Below, piece after piece: positions 24,461 to 34,100 of a stretch of 64,000 nucleotides of DNA; position 1 is the stretch's first letter; each line of letters begins with the position of its first letter. The notes beneath the pieces are model-generated. The model saw nothing but the letters and a program-made list of their open reading frames with translations, was not told the DNA's origin and did not search any database. Source of the DNA: Rossellomorea aquimaris (GTDB lineage: Bacteria > Bacillota > Bacilli > Bacillales > Fictibacillaceae); assembly GCA_020524245.1 (NCBI GenBank), contig JAIVLN010000008.1, positions 32,564 to 96,563 of the forward strand, written 5' to 3'. The position numbers were made by a program, and so were the translations under genes.

Positions 24461-25975
24461 TCATAATAAAGGTGACAAGAGCCTTGATGTGGATTCAATT
24501 ACCTTGTAATAGAACGAACGATTGGCGAAATCTTCGGGATGGATCTGTTTAGCTTCCTCCAGGTCATGGAGAAAATCTTCAACTAGCCTGAGCGTACTCT
24601 TTGTGCGATACAAGAAGGCATTCACTTCAAAGTTCAAATGAAAGCTTCTCATATCCATGTTAGCCGTTCCGATCGAGGCCAATTCGTTATCAACGATGAT
24701 CATTTTACTGTGCAGAAATCCTTTCTCATACTCATACACTTTTACACCAGCCTCCATCAAGCTAGGGAAATAGGATCTTGAGGCATGGAACGGAAGATGT
24801 TTGTCCGGTTTCGCTGGGAAAAGGATACGGACATCGATTCCACTTAACGCTGCCACACGGAGGGCATTCAAAATATCTTCATCAGGTATGAAATAAGGTG
24901 ATGTAATCCATATCGAGCGTTTCGCTGAAATGATCATAGAGAAAAACAGCTTTTTGATCACGTCCCATTGATGATCTGGTCCACCTGCAATCATCTGTAC
25001 TCCGCCATACACTTCTTCTGTCGGGATTGCCGGGGACAAATAGATTGGTTCCAACAACGTCTCCCCTGTCATGGAAAACCAATCTTGCAGGAAGATCAAT
25101 TGCAAACTGCGTACCGCTTCTCCTTTTACCATCAAATGTGTATCTCTCCAAAACCCATAAGCCTGATTCAAACCTAAATATTCATCACCGATGTTCAACC
25201 CACCAACAAATCCAACGTTCCCATCGATCACGACGATTTTCCGGTGATTACGGTAATTAATCTTATTGTTGAAAAGCGGTAGCTTAACCGGGAGGAACGG
25301 GACAGCTTGAACTCCTGCCTTCCGGAGTTCATCAATATATCCTCTCGACAATTTCCAGCTGCCAACCGCATCATACAAAAAACGTACCTCAATACCCTCT
25401 TTCGCTTTTTCCATGAGTACTTCTTGTATCTGTTTCCCGATCCCGTCATCTCTGACGATGTAGTATTCCATATGTATATGTTCTTCTGCTTTTTCCAGCG
25501 CATCAAGAATCCAATGGTATGTTTCTTGACCATTGGTAAGAACTCTCGTTTCTGTATTGAACGAAATCGGACTCTTACCCAGCTTTTGCGCGAGCTTGAA
25601 TAGAAGTCTTTGATGGTCCCCCATCATCTGCATTTGTTCATCATCTATCGGCCTGTTCTGCTCGAATCTCGAAAAGGCTTCTTGGTCCGTGAGAGCTTTT
25701 TGGTCGAACATCTTCTTTTTCCGATAGTTACGACCGAAGAGCATGTAGAAAAAGAATCCTACAAGCGGAAATGCCGCCAGCACAACAAACCAGGTCAAGG
25801 TTTGAGATGGATGACGGTTCTCAAGGAAGATGACAATTCCGATAAAAAGAGCGGAAAATGTGAAAAAGATACTCAGTGCCCCGAGGATCCAATTCTCCCA
25901 ATATGGCTTTGTAATGACGAACAATGTCAGAATCAGTGCTACAAATAAGGTGACCTGCAATGTTTTTTTGAACAT
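24461..25975 (-). CDS. cls: Cardiolipin synthase
   Basis: 504 residues. Two N-terminal membrane helices (about 5-60) precede two phospholipase D domains with HRKIVVIDG (about 242) and HSKMIIVDN (about 421), each followed by GG/GTANMD, the paired HKD motifs. It joins two phosphatidylglycerols into cardiolipin at the membrane. RBS AAGGGATG. It lies between coiA and mecA, an insertion relative to the B. subtilis order. Confidence 0.95.
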   Translation of the reverse strand: MFKKTLQVTLFVALILTLFVITKPYWENWILGALSIFFTFSALFIGIVIFLENRHPSQTLTWFVVLAAFPLVGFFFYMLFGRNYRKKKMFDQKALTDQEAFSRFEQNRPIDDEQMQMMGDHQRLLFKLAQKLGKSPISFNTETRVLTNGQETYHWILDALEKAEEHIHMEYYIVRDDGIGKQIQEVLMEKAKEGIEVRFLYDAVGSWKLSRGYIDELRKAGVQAVPFLPVKLPLFNNKINYRNHRKIVVIDGNVGFVGGLNIGDEYLGLNQAYGFWRDTHLMVKGEAVRSLQLIFLQDWFSMTGETLLEPIYLSPAIPTEEVYGGVQMIAGGPDHQWDVIKKLFFSMIISAKRSIWITSPYFIPDEDILNALRVAALSGIDVRILFPAKPDKHLPFHASRSYFPSLMEAGVKVYEYEKGFLHSKMIIVDNELASIGTANMDMRSFHLNFEVNAFLYRTKSTLRLVEDFLHDLEEAKQIHPEDFANRSFYYKVIESTSRLLSPLL

Positions 25976-26065
25976 GTTGAATTCATCCCTTGAGTTCTTC
26001 GTATAGTGGCTTGCTTATCCATTATGTAACGAAATTTTTGGAAAAACAAGCCTCAGAACAAAATG

Positions 26066-26098
26066 AAAAACGCCGAAATTCAAGGAGAAAATCGGCGT
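26066..26098 (-). terminator. Terminator of mecA
   Basis: ACGCCGATTTT pairs with AAATTTCGGCGT on the minus strand, then TTTTT. Confidence 0.8.
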
Positions 26099-26102
26099 CA
26101 CT

Positions 26103-26783
26103 TTACTTCTCAGGGAAGTATCCGCTCATTTGATCGAGCGCATTTTCTAATATGATCACTTTACCGTATTCTTCAATACGGTGTACAGTCAATTCAGTTT
26201 CATCACCATACTCAAGCATTTGACTGAGAACGTCATCTTGCTCAGCTTCACTGAACGTATCATCGAAGGTTACATACAGATAGTACTTCCCTTCATAATG
26301 ATAAAGGCTATCCATAAATGTTTCTGTACTCACATTGTGACTTAAGGAAATCACATCTTCAATATCCGGGAAGCGGAGCATGAAGGACAAGTAATCTTCA
26401 TCATCTGTTTCAACAGAACTTTCATCCTGATCTTCCTCAGTACTGAAGTGATTGTCGAGCATTTTTTCAATATTCTCGTCAACTGGTAAGTCTACTTGCT
26501 TGTCGTCTGATATCGGCAGCTCCAACTTCGAGCCGTCTTGAGATAGTGAAGCTCTTGTCACAAGAATTTCCAGTCCCTTATCCAAAGCTTGGACTTGGAT
26601 CCACAACGGACCTTCTAAAGAAAACTGTTCCTGTTGATGGGCTTCATCCATCATCTCCCAGAATAACTCTTCTCCTCGCTCTCGATTCTGCCAAATCTCT
26701 TCTTTATCAAAGCCTCTTGTTTCTATATCATGATACGTTATAAAAAATTTGATCGTATACTCATTGACACGTTCTATTTCCAT
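26103..26783 (-). CDS. mecA: ClpC adaptor MecA
   Basis: 226 residues from MEIERVNEY at 26783, preceded by GGGAGAGAAACACC; the 26 residues upstream in frame are not conserved. The N-terminal domain (1-85) binds substrates such as ComK, an acidic linker with DEDQDESSVETDDED follows, and the C-terminal domain (about 115-226, with YHYEGKYYLYVTF) binds and assembles ClpC. MecA sends ComK to ClpCP outside competence. Its length fits the 218-residue B. subtilis protein. Confidence 0.93.
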   Translation of the reverse strand: MEIERVNEYTIKFFITYHDIETRGFDKEEIWQNRERGEELFWEMMDEAHQQEQFSLEGPLWIQVQALDKGLEILVTRASLSQDGSKLELPISDDKQVDLPVDENIEKMLDNHFSTEEDQDESSVETDDEDYLSFMLRFPDIEDVISLSHNVSTETFMDSLYHYEGKYYLYVTFDDTFSEAEQDDVLSQMLEYGDETELTVHRIEEYGKVIILENALDQMSGYFPEK

Positions 26784-27144
26784 GGTGTTTCTCTCCCTTC
26801 GATCCAGATTGCCACCTGGAAGAGATGTTGAACCCCTGTATTTTGAAAAGTATTTCTTCACTTAGTATAGGTATTCCCGATTTGGGTGTAGCTAAATCAA
26901 TTATCAAAAAGTTGGAGTTTCTTGTACTTCTATTCTATGATAAATAAGTAAGGAATGAAATAAAAATGCATGACCATTTTTTGTTTTTCCGCAGAAATAG
27001 GCAATTTACCGATACCACTGGTGCTTGACGGTTCGTGAAAACTATTTTATACTTTCAACGTTCTGCAGTTTGTACATACTTTTTGTGATTGTACGTGCAT
27101 ATGATTTCTACGTCAAGTGTTACATATAGAAAGGGGTTTCCCAC
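26784..27144. other. Gene-free stretch between mecA and yjbE
   Basis: 361 bases holding the divergent promoters. The clear element is the yjbE promoter at 27025-27053. No Mn-sensing yybP-ykoY leader is recognisable, and no small ORF with a good ribosome binding site was seen. Confidence 0.6.
27025..27053 (+). promoter_or_regulatory. SigA promoter of yjbE
   Basis: TTGACG, a 17-base spacer and TATACT; the leader to the TTG start is about 85 bases. Confidence 0.75.
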
Positions 27145-27816
27145 TTGGAATCAGAATTTCTCATAGCATTGCTTACCATCATTGCGATCGACATCGTGTT
27201 GGGAGGAGACAACGCCGTCGTCATCGCACTTGCAAGTCGAAATCTCCCGGAGCATCAACGGAACAAAGCGATTTTCTTCGGTACTGGACTCGCCATCTTT
27301 GTGCGGGTTATTTTAACGATCGTTGCCGTCTATTTGTTGAAAGTACCTTACTTGTTGTTGATCGGTGGACTTCTACTCGTTTACATCTCTTATAATCTTC
27401 TAGCCGAAGATGATGGAGAGACCAATATTAAAAGTGGCACAACACTCGCAGCAGCAATCAAGACGATCGTTGTTGCAGACATCGTTATGGGACTTGATAA
27501 CGTCCTTGCGATCGCAGGTGCCGCTCACGGCAACATTTTACTCGTCATCATCGGGTTGCTTGTATCCGTTCCGATCATCATCTGGGGAAGTAAGTTGATC
27601 CTTCACTTCATGGAGCGTTTCCCAGCAATCGTCTATATCGGAGCTGGAATACTGGCCTATACCGCCGCTAAAATGATACTTGAAGAACCGATTGTCCAAA
27701 CATGGATCGGTCACAATCAAATGATTGAACTACTGATCTATCTAGTCATCATCGGTGGTGTCCTGTTCTTCGGGTGGCTCTCCGGCCGAGTCAAAGCAAG
27801 CGAAAGCACAAACTAA
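27145..27816 (+). CDS. yjbE: TerC-family membrane protein YjbE
   Basis: 223 residues from a TTG start with AAAGGGG upstream. Seven hydrophobic helices with LGGDNAVVIALASRNLP in helix 1 and MGLDNVLAIAGAAHG in helix 4, the paired GDN/LDN motifs expected to bind metal in the TerC family. B. subtilis relatives export Mn2+ or load metal on secreted proteins. The leader shows no yybP-ykoY riboswitch. Place between mecA and spx matches B. subtilis. Confidence 0.93.
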   Translation: MESEFLIALLTIIAIDIVLGGDNAVVIALASRNLPEHQRNKAIFFGTGLAIFVRVILTIVAVYLLKVPYLLLIGGLLLVYISYNLLAEDDGETNIKSGTTLAAAIKTIVVADIVMGLDNVLAIAGAAHGNILLVIIGLLVSVPIIIWGSKLILHFMERFPAIVYIGAGILAYTAAKMILEEPIVQTWIGHNQMIELLIYLVIIGGVLFFGWLSGRVKASESTN

Positions 27817-27830
27817 ACAGACAAACTAGG

Positions 27831-27869
27831 AGCTTATCTGATTTTATTAATCGGGTAGGCTTTTTTTGT
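27831..27869 (+). terminator. Terminator of yjbE
   Basis: An imperfect stem AGCTTATCTGATT / AATCGGGTAGGCT followed by T7; it overlaps the end of the converging NERD gene. Confidence 0.65.
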
Positions 27870-28872
27870 GGGATTTAATGAGTTTTGTGGATTGATGGGG
27901 ATCGAGTGATTCGAGCAGGTAAGTGCGGTTTGAGGTGGTGCCTTGGTGTGGGAGGTTCAACTTCTTCAAAATGTAATTTGCACCAGCAACAGAATTGATA
28001 TGAAGGTATTCTCTAACCTGATGATTAGTGATAGTGGAATTAATGAGTAGGAAATAATCTTGAAGAGCTTTAAGGTGAGCTGATTTAGAGGAGAATTTAC
28101 AAGTGAGACAAACCCACTTTCCGTGCACTCTTTTCATTGGAAGAGAGGCGCATTGAGGACAGTGGACACCAGTTAGCAGATCTTGCGTTTTAATATTATA
28201 TTTTTTCAATAAGTCGGGATTTGCAGGTTTATGGTGTTTAATGAAGAGTTTCGTGATCTTTTTCAGTTGCTTAGTAGAGAGGATTTCTTTCTGATGAGTT
28301 GATTGAAGATTGTGGATACAGTCAAGCAGTTTTGTAGTTCTTATCACTTTTTTAGAGAGACTTTCCTCATTGTTTAAAGGAACAATTTTTGCTCGATCAT
28401 TTGCTACAATAACGTAAGATTGAATAGGAATGTTAACAGGGAATTGAAAATTCTCCAACCACTTTAAGAATTGATAATGCTGATGATTTACCTGTTGTAT
28501 TGGGTCTTTGTACACCTCTTCCCTACCACCAACTTCTTGAATCAGTTGATTATATTTCGTGTCAAATTTCAGTGTGCCCGCCATGTTTTTCACTTCCAAA
28601 ATGAGTATGAAGTTTGAATGGAGTAATAACGTATCGATCTGGAAGTGATAATTGTTGCTACTCAATAACCTGAGACCCTGACAGATTACATAGTCCTCCA
28701 TGTTAAGAAAGCTGGTGTAATAATCGAGCGACCTTTCACCCCAATCGCCTGATTTAATGGACCTCAAGCTTCTTTCAATTTCCATTCGAGCTGGATGATC
28801 AAGTTCAATTCTTCTTAATAATGCTTCAAGTTTTTCTCTGGTGTAGGATTTAAATTGGATTTTTTGCTTCAA
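27847..28872 (-). CDS. NERD-domain protein with zinc ribbon
   Basis: 341 residues from a TTG at 28872 eight bases after AAAAGGTGTGA; an ATG at 28890 would add six residues but has no site. The NERD (nuclease-related) domain spans about 30-150, with GDWGER, QIDTLLLHSN and ILILEVKNMAG giving the E/D...ExK pattern of the restriction-nuclease fold. CPQC...CLTC (about 240-262) is a zinc ribbon, and the last 80 residues look helical and winged-helix-like. NERD proteins are poorly understood and often plasmid or stress linked. It is inserted between yjbE and spx. Confidence 0.82.
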   Translation of the reverse strand: MKQKIQFKSYTREKLEALLRRIELDHPARMEIERSLRSIKSGDWGERSLDYYTSFLNMEDYVICQGLRLLSSNNYHFQIDTLLLHSNFILILEVKNMAGTLKFDTKYNQLIQEVGGREEVYKDPIQQVNHQHYQFLKWLENFQFPVNIPIQSYVIVANDRAKIVPLNNEESLSKKVIRTTKLLDCIHNLQSTHQKEILSTKQLKKITKLFIKHHKPANPDLLKKYNIKTQDLLTGVHCPQCASLPMKRVHGKWVCLTCKFSSKSAHLKALQDYFLLINSTITNHQVREYLHINSVAGANYILKKLNLPHQGTTSNRTYLLESLDPHQSTKLIKSHKKSLPD

Positions 28873-28976
28873 AAAATCACACCTTTTCATAAGATAGATG
28901 TTTCTTTCTCTTTAATGAACCGAAATACCTTTATTAGGTGCTATTTTTTCTTTTTACTTGCTTGGGGATGAGCTGG

Positions 28977-29102
28977 TTTTAGAAAAATTAAGTGATGTTT
29001 TGTAAAATTTAGGGGTAGTCTTAGAATTTTGAGCAGGTATCTTTGAAAAAACAAGGCGAGTTTTAGAAATTTAGGGATGGGTTTTAGAATTTAGTAAAAA
29101 GT
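28977..29102. repeat. Six tandem imperfect copies of a 21-bp repeat
   Basis: Copies start exactly at 28977, 28998, 29019, 29040, 29061 and 29082. The approximate consensus is TTTTAGAAAATTTAGGGGTG plus one G. Copies 2, 3 and 5 are closest; copy 4 is most degenerate, and a partial copy may precede the first. There are no spacers, so it is a minisatellite-like tandem repeat and not a CRISPR array. Confidence 0.85.
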
Positions 29103-29145
29103 ACCCAGCCCCGGCACACCCCCACACCCGTTCCTAAAACAACAG

Positions 29146-29190
29146 AAAAAAGACTGTTGCCTCACCATCGGTTAAGCAGCAGTCTTTTTT
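29146..29190 (-). terminator. Terminator of spx
   Basis: AAAAAAGACTGCTGC pairs with GCAACAGTCTTTTTT on the minus strand across 15 bases. Confidence 0.9.
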
Positions 29191-29194
29191 ATCG

Positions 29195-29590
29195 TTAGTT
29201 GACCATTTTTTGTGCTTCTTGCAATTGGAACGTACGAACTTTACGTGGTAAGAAGCGGCGGATTTCGTCTTCGTTGTATCCGACTTGTAGACGTTTTTCG
29301 TCGATCATGATCGGACGGCGAAGGAGTCCAGGGTTCTCACTCATTAGTTCGAATAGATCTTGCAACGGCATCGTTTCAAGATTCACGTTCAATTCTTGGA
29401 ATGTTTTTGAGCGCTTAGAAACGATTTCATCCGTACCTTCTTCTGTCATACGAAGGATTTCTTTCAGCTCATTGATTGACAGTGGCTCTGAGAAGATATT
29501 ACGCTCTTGGAAAGGTATTTCGTGCTCTTCTAACCAAGCTCTCGCCTTTCTGCATGAAGTACAGCTTGGGGAAGTATATAGTGTAACCAT
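29195..29590 (-). CDS. spx: Thiol-stress transcription regulator Spx
   Basis: 131 residues, identical in length to B. subtilis Spx. ArsC-fold protein binding the RNA polymerase alpha C-terminal domain. The redox switch is C10-T-S-C13 in [10 protein letters not shown], and [15 protein letters not shown] and [10 protein letters not shown] follow. Its adaptor SpxH is encoded at 19596. In B. subtilis it is the second gene of yjbC-spx; here the two are separated by an efflux operon, so spx must have its own promoter: TATAAT on the minus strand at 29673-29668 is a candidate. RBS AAAGGAG. Confidence 0.96.
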   Translation of the reverse strand: MVTLYTSPSCTSCRKARAWLEEHEIPFQERNIFSEPLSINELKEILRMTEEGTDEIVSKRSKTFQELNVNLETMPLQDLFELMSENPGLLRRPIMIDEKRLQVGYNEDEIRRFLPRKVRTFQLQEAQKMVN

Positions 29591-29921
29591 AAGGAATCGT
29601 CTCCTTTCATGATTTATATCAATTAAAAAGAATATTACTTTAGAAAAATTATTTAATCACAATTCATATTATACTACATCTTCTATGTGAATGATAGGGG
29701 CTATTGATAATTCTTATCAAAACCATAGGAATTGCAAAATTTAAGTACATAGATTGATTTACCCTTGTTATAACATTTTAAACGTAGTATTTGTGAAAGA
29801 AACTTTGACAATTTAGTGAGATGAAACCGTTCTATGAGAGTTTCGTGTCTCTTTCACGTATAATAAGCCTTAGAACTTTTTTCATCTAATTCCTCTTAAA
29901 TGATAATGGAGTTGAGCACGC
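29591..29921. other. Divergent control region of spx and the RND operon
   Basis: 331 bases with no gene. Seen elements are the spx -10 TATAAT (29673-29668, minus), a Fur-like palindrome at 29705-29719, TTGACA at 29805-29810 and TATAAT at 29859-29864 on the plus strand. The latter two are too far apart to be one promoter. Confidence 0.6.
29705..29719. promoter_or_regulatory. Fur-like 7-1-7 box
   Basis: TGATAATTCTTATCA differs from the Fur box TGATAATnATTATCA at one position; the palindrome extends to 17 bp, TTGATAA-TTC-TTATCAA. It is about 115 bases upstream of the spx start and 200 upstream of the RND adaptor gene. Confidence 0.5.
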
Positions 29922-31100
29922 TTGAATATTAAAGTATTTCTATTTTTGACCATGACACTCCTCCTGACCGCATGTTCAGAAGACAAAATTACGAGTGAAA
30001 ATACATCCAACAATGCAATACCTGTCGAGACTGCTGAAGTGAAGCAAGAAACTTTTACAAAAACCGCTGAATTGGTCGGTAAAACGGTTCCCTCAGAACA
30101 GGTTCCGATCACCTCGTCTGTCCCTTCACCTATAACAAAGGTGAACGTGGAAGATGGAGACTCCGTCCAGGCTGGTGATCTACTATTCCAATTAGATGAT
30201 TCGGACATTCAACAACAATTGGCGCAAGCTCGGTCTGCTGTAGCGACATTAGAGAATACAAGAAATCAGGTTAGTGCAGCTATCCAGCAACAGCGTTCAA
30301 CACAATCTCAAATCAATTCGGCCATTAACGACGCCATCACCCAGTTAGAAGACATCGAATTACCAGACCAATCTCAAGGTTATGCAGCGATAGGCAACAT
30401 CACCGATACGTTGAATCAACTGAAACAGTTGACTGGGACAGGTTCGGCGATAACATCAAACGCACTTCCTCTCATTAATTCTCAATTAGAGCAGGCGCGG
30501 AAAGGTGTCCGACAAGCGGAACAAGCCTTGAAGGCAACGAAGATTACTGCACCGATTGATGGTACGATTGAACAGATCAATGCAAAAGAAGGCGCACCAG
30601 CTCTACCTGGTTCGCCACTCGCCATCGTTTCAAGCAAATATGAGCTGAAAGCGATTTTCCAAGTGAACGAATTTCAAAAACAGAACGTATCAAAAGATAT
30701 GGTCGTTAAGATTTCAATAAATGACATCGATGACACCTTCGATCTGCCAATCGAGACGTTAAGTGATGAACCGAATCCTGAAACGAATACGTACATGATG
30801 ACCGTCTTACTTGATCAAATTGATAAGCCCATCCCGTCTGACGCCCTTGCCACTGCACAAATCAATGTCCAATCGGTAAAAGGGGCACTGACCGTATCCA
30901 ATAAGGCTCTCCTTTTTGAGGATGATCAACCTTATGTCTTTCTTGTCAAAAATGACCGTGCGATTAAACAAGAGATCACGATCAAAGCGCAAGGAGATCG
31001 GACCAGCTATATAACGAGTGGTCTTGAAAAGGGAGACCTCGTCGTGACAGATGGCAAATATCAATTAACAAATCGTTCGAAAATCAGCTTCAAAAAGTGA
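29922..31100 (+). CDS. RND efflux membrane-fusion (adaptor) lipoprotein
   Basis: 392 residues from a TTG start with TGGAG upstream. Signal peptide MNIKVFLFLTMTLLLTACS has a TAC lipobox (Cys18). A barrel-sandwich/lipoyl domain with VEDGDSVQAGDLLFQLD, a coiled-coil hairpin (about 90-200, Gln-rich), then a second lipoyl half KITAPIDGTIEQINAKEGAP and beta-barrel domains. HlyD/AcrA family partner that joins the pump gene nine bases downstream. In a Gram-positive there is no outer membrane channel, so it would shape a periplasm-like path. Confidence 0.9.
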   Translation: MNIKVFLFLTMTLLLTACSEDKITSENTSNNAIPVETAEVKQETFTKTAELVGKTVPSEQVPITSSVPSPITKVNVEDGDSVQAGDLLFQLDDSDIQQQLAQARSAVATLENTRNQVSAAIQQQRSTQSQINSAINDAITQLEDIELPDQSQGYAAIGNITDTLNQLKQLTGTGSAITSNALPLINSQLEQARKGVRQAEQALKATKITAPIDGTIEQINAKEGAPALPGSPLAIVSSKYELKAIFQVNEFQKQNVSKDMVVKISINDIDDTFDLPIETLSDEPNPETNTYMMTVLLDQIDKPIPSDALATAQINVQSVKGALTVSNKALLFEDDQPYVFLVKNDRAIKQEITIKAQGDRTSYITSGLEKGDLVVTDGKYQLTNRSKISFKK

Positions 31101-31109
31101 GTGGATTCC

Positions 31110-34100
31110 ATGAAAATAACAAAACTTTCCGTATTTAGACCTATAGCAATGGGAATGGTCATCCTTTTTATGCTGATCATTGGTGCGGTCAGTGTCCGAA
31201 ATACACCGGTCGATCTATTCCCTGACCTGACCTTTCCTGTTGCGGCGGTTACCGTTACATACGAAGGAGCAAGCCCAGAGGAAGTTGAAAAACTGCTCGC
31301 CACCCCGATTGAAAACATCATGGGAACCATTCCGAATGTGGAGAGTGTTTCTTCTGTCTCTCGTACAGGCGGAGCATTGATCATCGTCTCTTACACCTGG
31401 GGGACGGATATGGACTTTGCCGCGCTCAAAATGCGTGAACAACTGGACGCAGTTCGTGAGCAGCTTCCAGGAGATGCGCCTCAACCGAGGGTGCTCCGAT
31501 TCAATCCAAACGATCTTCCGATTGTCCGGTTAGGCATCCAGGCACCAAACGGAGATCTCGTATCAGCTAAAAAACTCGTAGAAAATGAAATCAAACCGGT
31601 TCTCGATTCTGTAGATGGCGTTGCTGCTGTTACCATCGAAGGAGGCACAGAGAAAGTTGTCAACATCTCTGTCGACCCAGCGGTTCTCAAAGATTATGGA
31701 TTGACAATCGACCAACTCCGCCAAATTTTAGCGGGAGAAAATGTTACCTTACCAAGTGGAAAGATTAAAGATGAAGGATTAGAATACCCAGTCCGCGTTT
31801 ACGGGGAATTTGATTCGATTACCGAATTGAAACAGCTCCCGATCCCCACCAAGAGCGGCGTCATCCAGCTGGAGCAGCTCGTGGATGTAACCGAAACGAC
31901 CGCTTCTGCTGATCAGATCAGTTACTTGAACGGTAAGCCGAGTATCGGTATTTCAATCCTTAAGCAATCCGGTGAAAACACGGTAACGGTAGCGAATAAG
32001 ATTGAAGATAAGCTCGACAATCTCAAGTTATCAGAGGACGTTGAAGTTGAGACGATCTTCAATCAAGCGAAATTCATCAAACAATCGATACGAGCCGTCA
32101 TCTATAACATGCTGATCGGGAGTGTGCTCGCTGCAGGAATCCTGTTTTTATTCTTGCGGAACATCCGCAGCACCCTGATTATCGGGTTTTCCATTCCGAT
32201 CTCTGTGATGACCGCTTTCATTTTCATGTACTTCTCAGGACAAACGTTGAACATCCTGACACTTGGTGGATTAGCCCTTGGTGTCGGTATGATCGTAGAT
32301 AACTCGATTGTGATCCTGGAGAGCATTTATCGACTACGGGAAAAAGGTGTTCCTCTGAAAGAAGCGGCAATCAAGGGAACAACAGAAGTTGGAGGGGCAG
32401 TTATCGCTTCAACATTGACGACTGTGGTCGTCTTTTTACCGATCGTATTCGTTGATGGTCTGGCAGCTCAGTTGTTCAAGCCGCTCGCTTTAAGCGTGAC
32501 ATATGCGCTGGCAGCTTCTTTAATCACAGCATTGATCATCGTGCCTTTACTCTCTTCCAACATGATGACGAGAAAGCAAAAGACCATGATCATCAAAGGG
32601 CGTTTCTTGAATTTCCAAAGACGATATGTGTATATGCTCAGAAAAGCTTTGCGTTATCCCAAAAGAGTCATCATGGGTACAGTCGTCTTACTGTTGATCT
32701 CGCTATCAGCCATCCCCTTCATCGGGACGGAATTTTTGCCAGCACAAGATCAAAGCTTTGTGAATATCAATGTGGAACTGCCTCCGGGAAGTTCCTCTGA
32801 AACCACATACGATACAACCGAAAAAATCAACAACAAACTGACAGCGATTGAGGAAATCGATTTGTATTACGTTACCATCGGAGGATCGAATGACTTTTCC
32901 GTCCAAGCTGGTACGAATAACAACAAAGCGATGTACAGCATACTTTTAAAACCGATTGCTGACCGGGAAAAATCCGACGTTCAGGTCGCTGAGAAAATCA
33001 GAAATGACCTCGACTTCATCAACGAAGCGGAAGTCTCGGTTCAGGCGAGTGACAGCGGCTTTTCAGAGTCTCCAGTTTCACTCGAAATCAGTGGACCTGA
33101 TCTTCGTACACTCGAAGTCATATCCGATCGTATAAAAGAGGAAATCGCAAAGGTGGATGGAATCCGAGAAATCGATTCCAATTATGAAACCGGAAATCCG
33201 TTGGTAGAGATAGAAGTGAACCGGAACAAAGCTTCCAGCTTCGGATTGACTAGTGCACAAGTCTCCCTTGCCATCCAGAATGCAACAAACGGAAGAGTCG
33301 CTACGGCTTTCAATCGAAATGGAGATCAAGTGGATGTCCGAGTGAGGGTCGACCCATCAGAACTAGAAACGGTTGAGGACCTTGAACAGCTTCAACTCGA
33401 AACCCCGACAGGAGAACTTGTGGGATTAGGAGCAATTGCCGACATCGAACGTGGTAAAGGACCTAGCCAGATCAATCGAACCGACCGACTCCGGGAAATC
33501 CGTGTTTCCGCATCTATCCTGGATCGTGACCTTGGAAATGTCGTGAAAGATGTGAAAGAGCAGATACGTGAAAATGTTCCCCTTCCTCCAGGCTATGAGG
33601 TTTCCTTCGGAGGACAAAATCAACAGATGAATGATGCTTTCTTCAAGTTGAGCGGAGCATTGGCACTGGCTATTGTATTGATTTATATGGTCATGGCAGG
33701 GCAATTTGAATCGTTCTTCTATCCGTTCATTATCATGTTCGCCATTCCACTCACTGCCATAGGAATCTTGTTCGGTTTGGTGGTCACGGGGCAACCGTTC
33801 GGTGTAGGTTCACTCGTCGGAATTCTGATTCTGACAGGTATTGTCGTCAATAACGCCATCGTTCTGGTAGACTATATCAATCAATTGAAGCAAAGAGGTC
33901 TATCCACATCGATTGCGATCGTTCGTGCAGGAAAAGCACGCTTACGTCCAATCATGATGACAGCACTGACAACCATCTTAGGATTGATCCCGCTCATGCT
34001 TGGAATTGGGGAAGGAACGGAAATCCAACAACCTATGGCGATTGTCATTGTCTTTGGTCTCCTATTTGGAACCTTGATCAGTCTTGTATTCATTCCTGTC

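Larger units (their letters stand above)
28891..29194. other. Gene-free stretch between the NERD gene and spx
   Basis: 304 bases. It contains the NERD gene upstream region, the 21-bp tandem repeat array at 28977-29102, a C-rich segment (CCAGCCCCGGCACACCCCCA) at 29105-29124 unlike the AT-rich surroundings, and the spx terminator. No coding frame was seen. Confidence 0.6.

Noticed and set aside
26862..27144. yybP-ykoY manganese riboswitch before yjbE
   Set aside because: Only about 85 bases follow the promoter and none of the conserved helices could be recognised by eye.
28977..29102. CRISPR array
   Set aside because: The 21-bp units are directly adjacent without unique spacers and are imperfect; no cas genes nearby.
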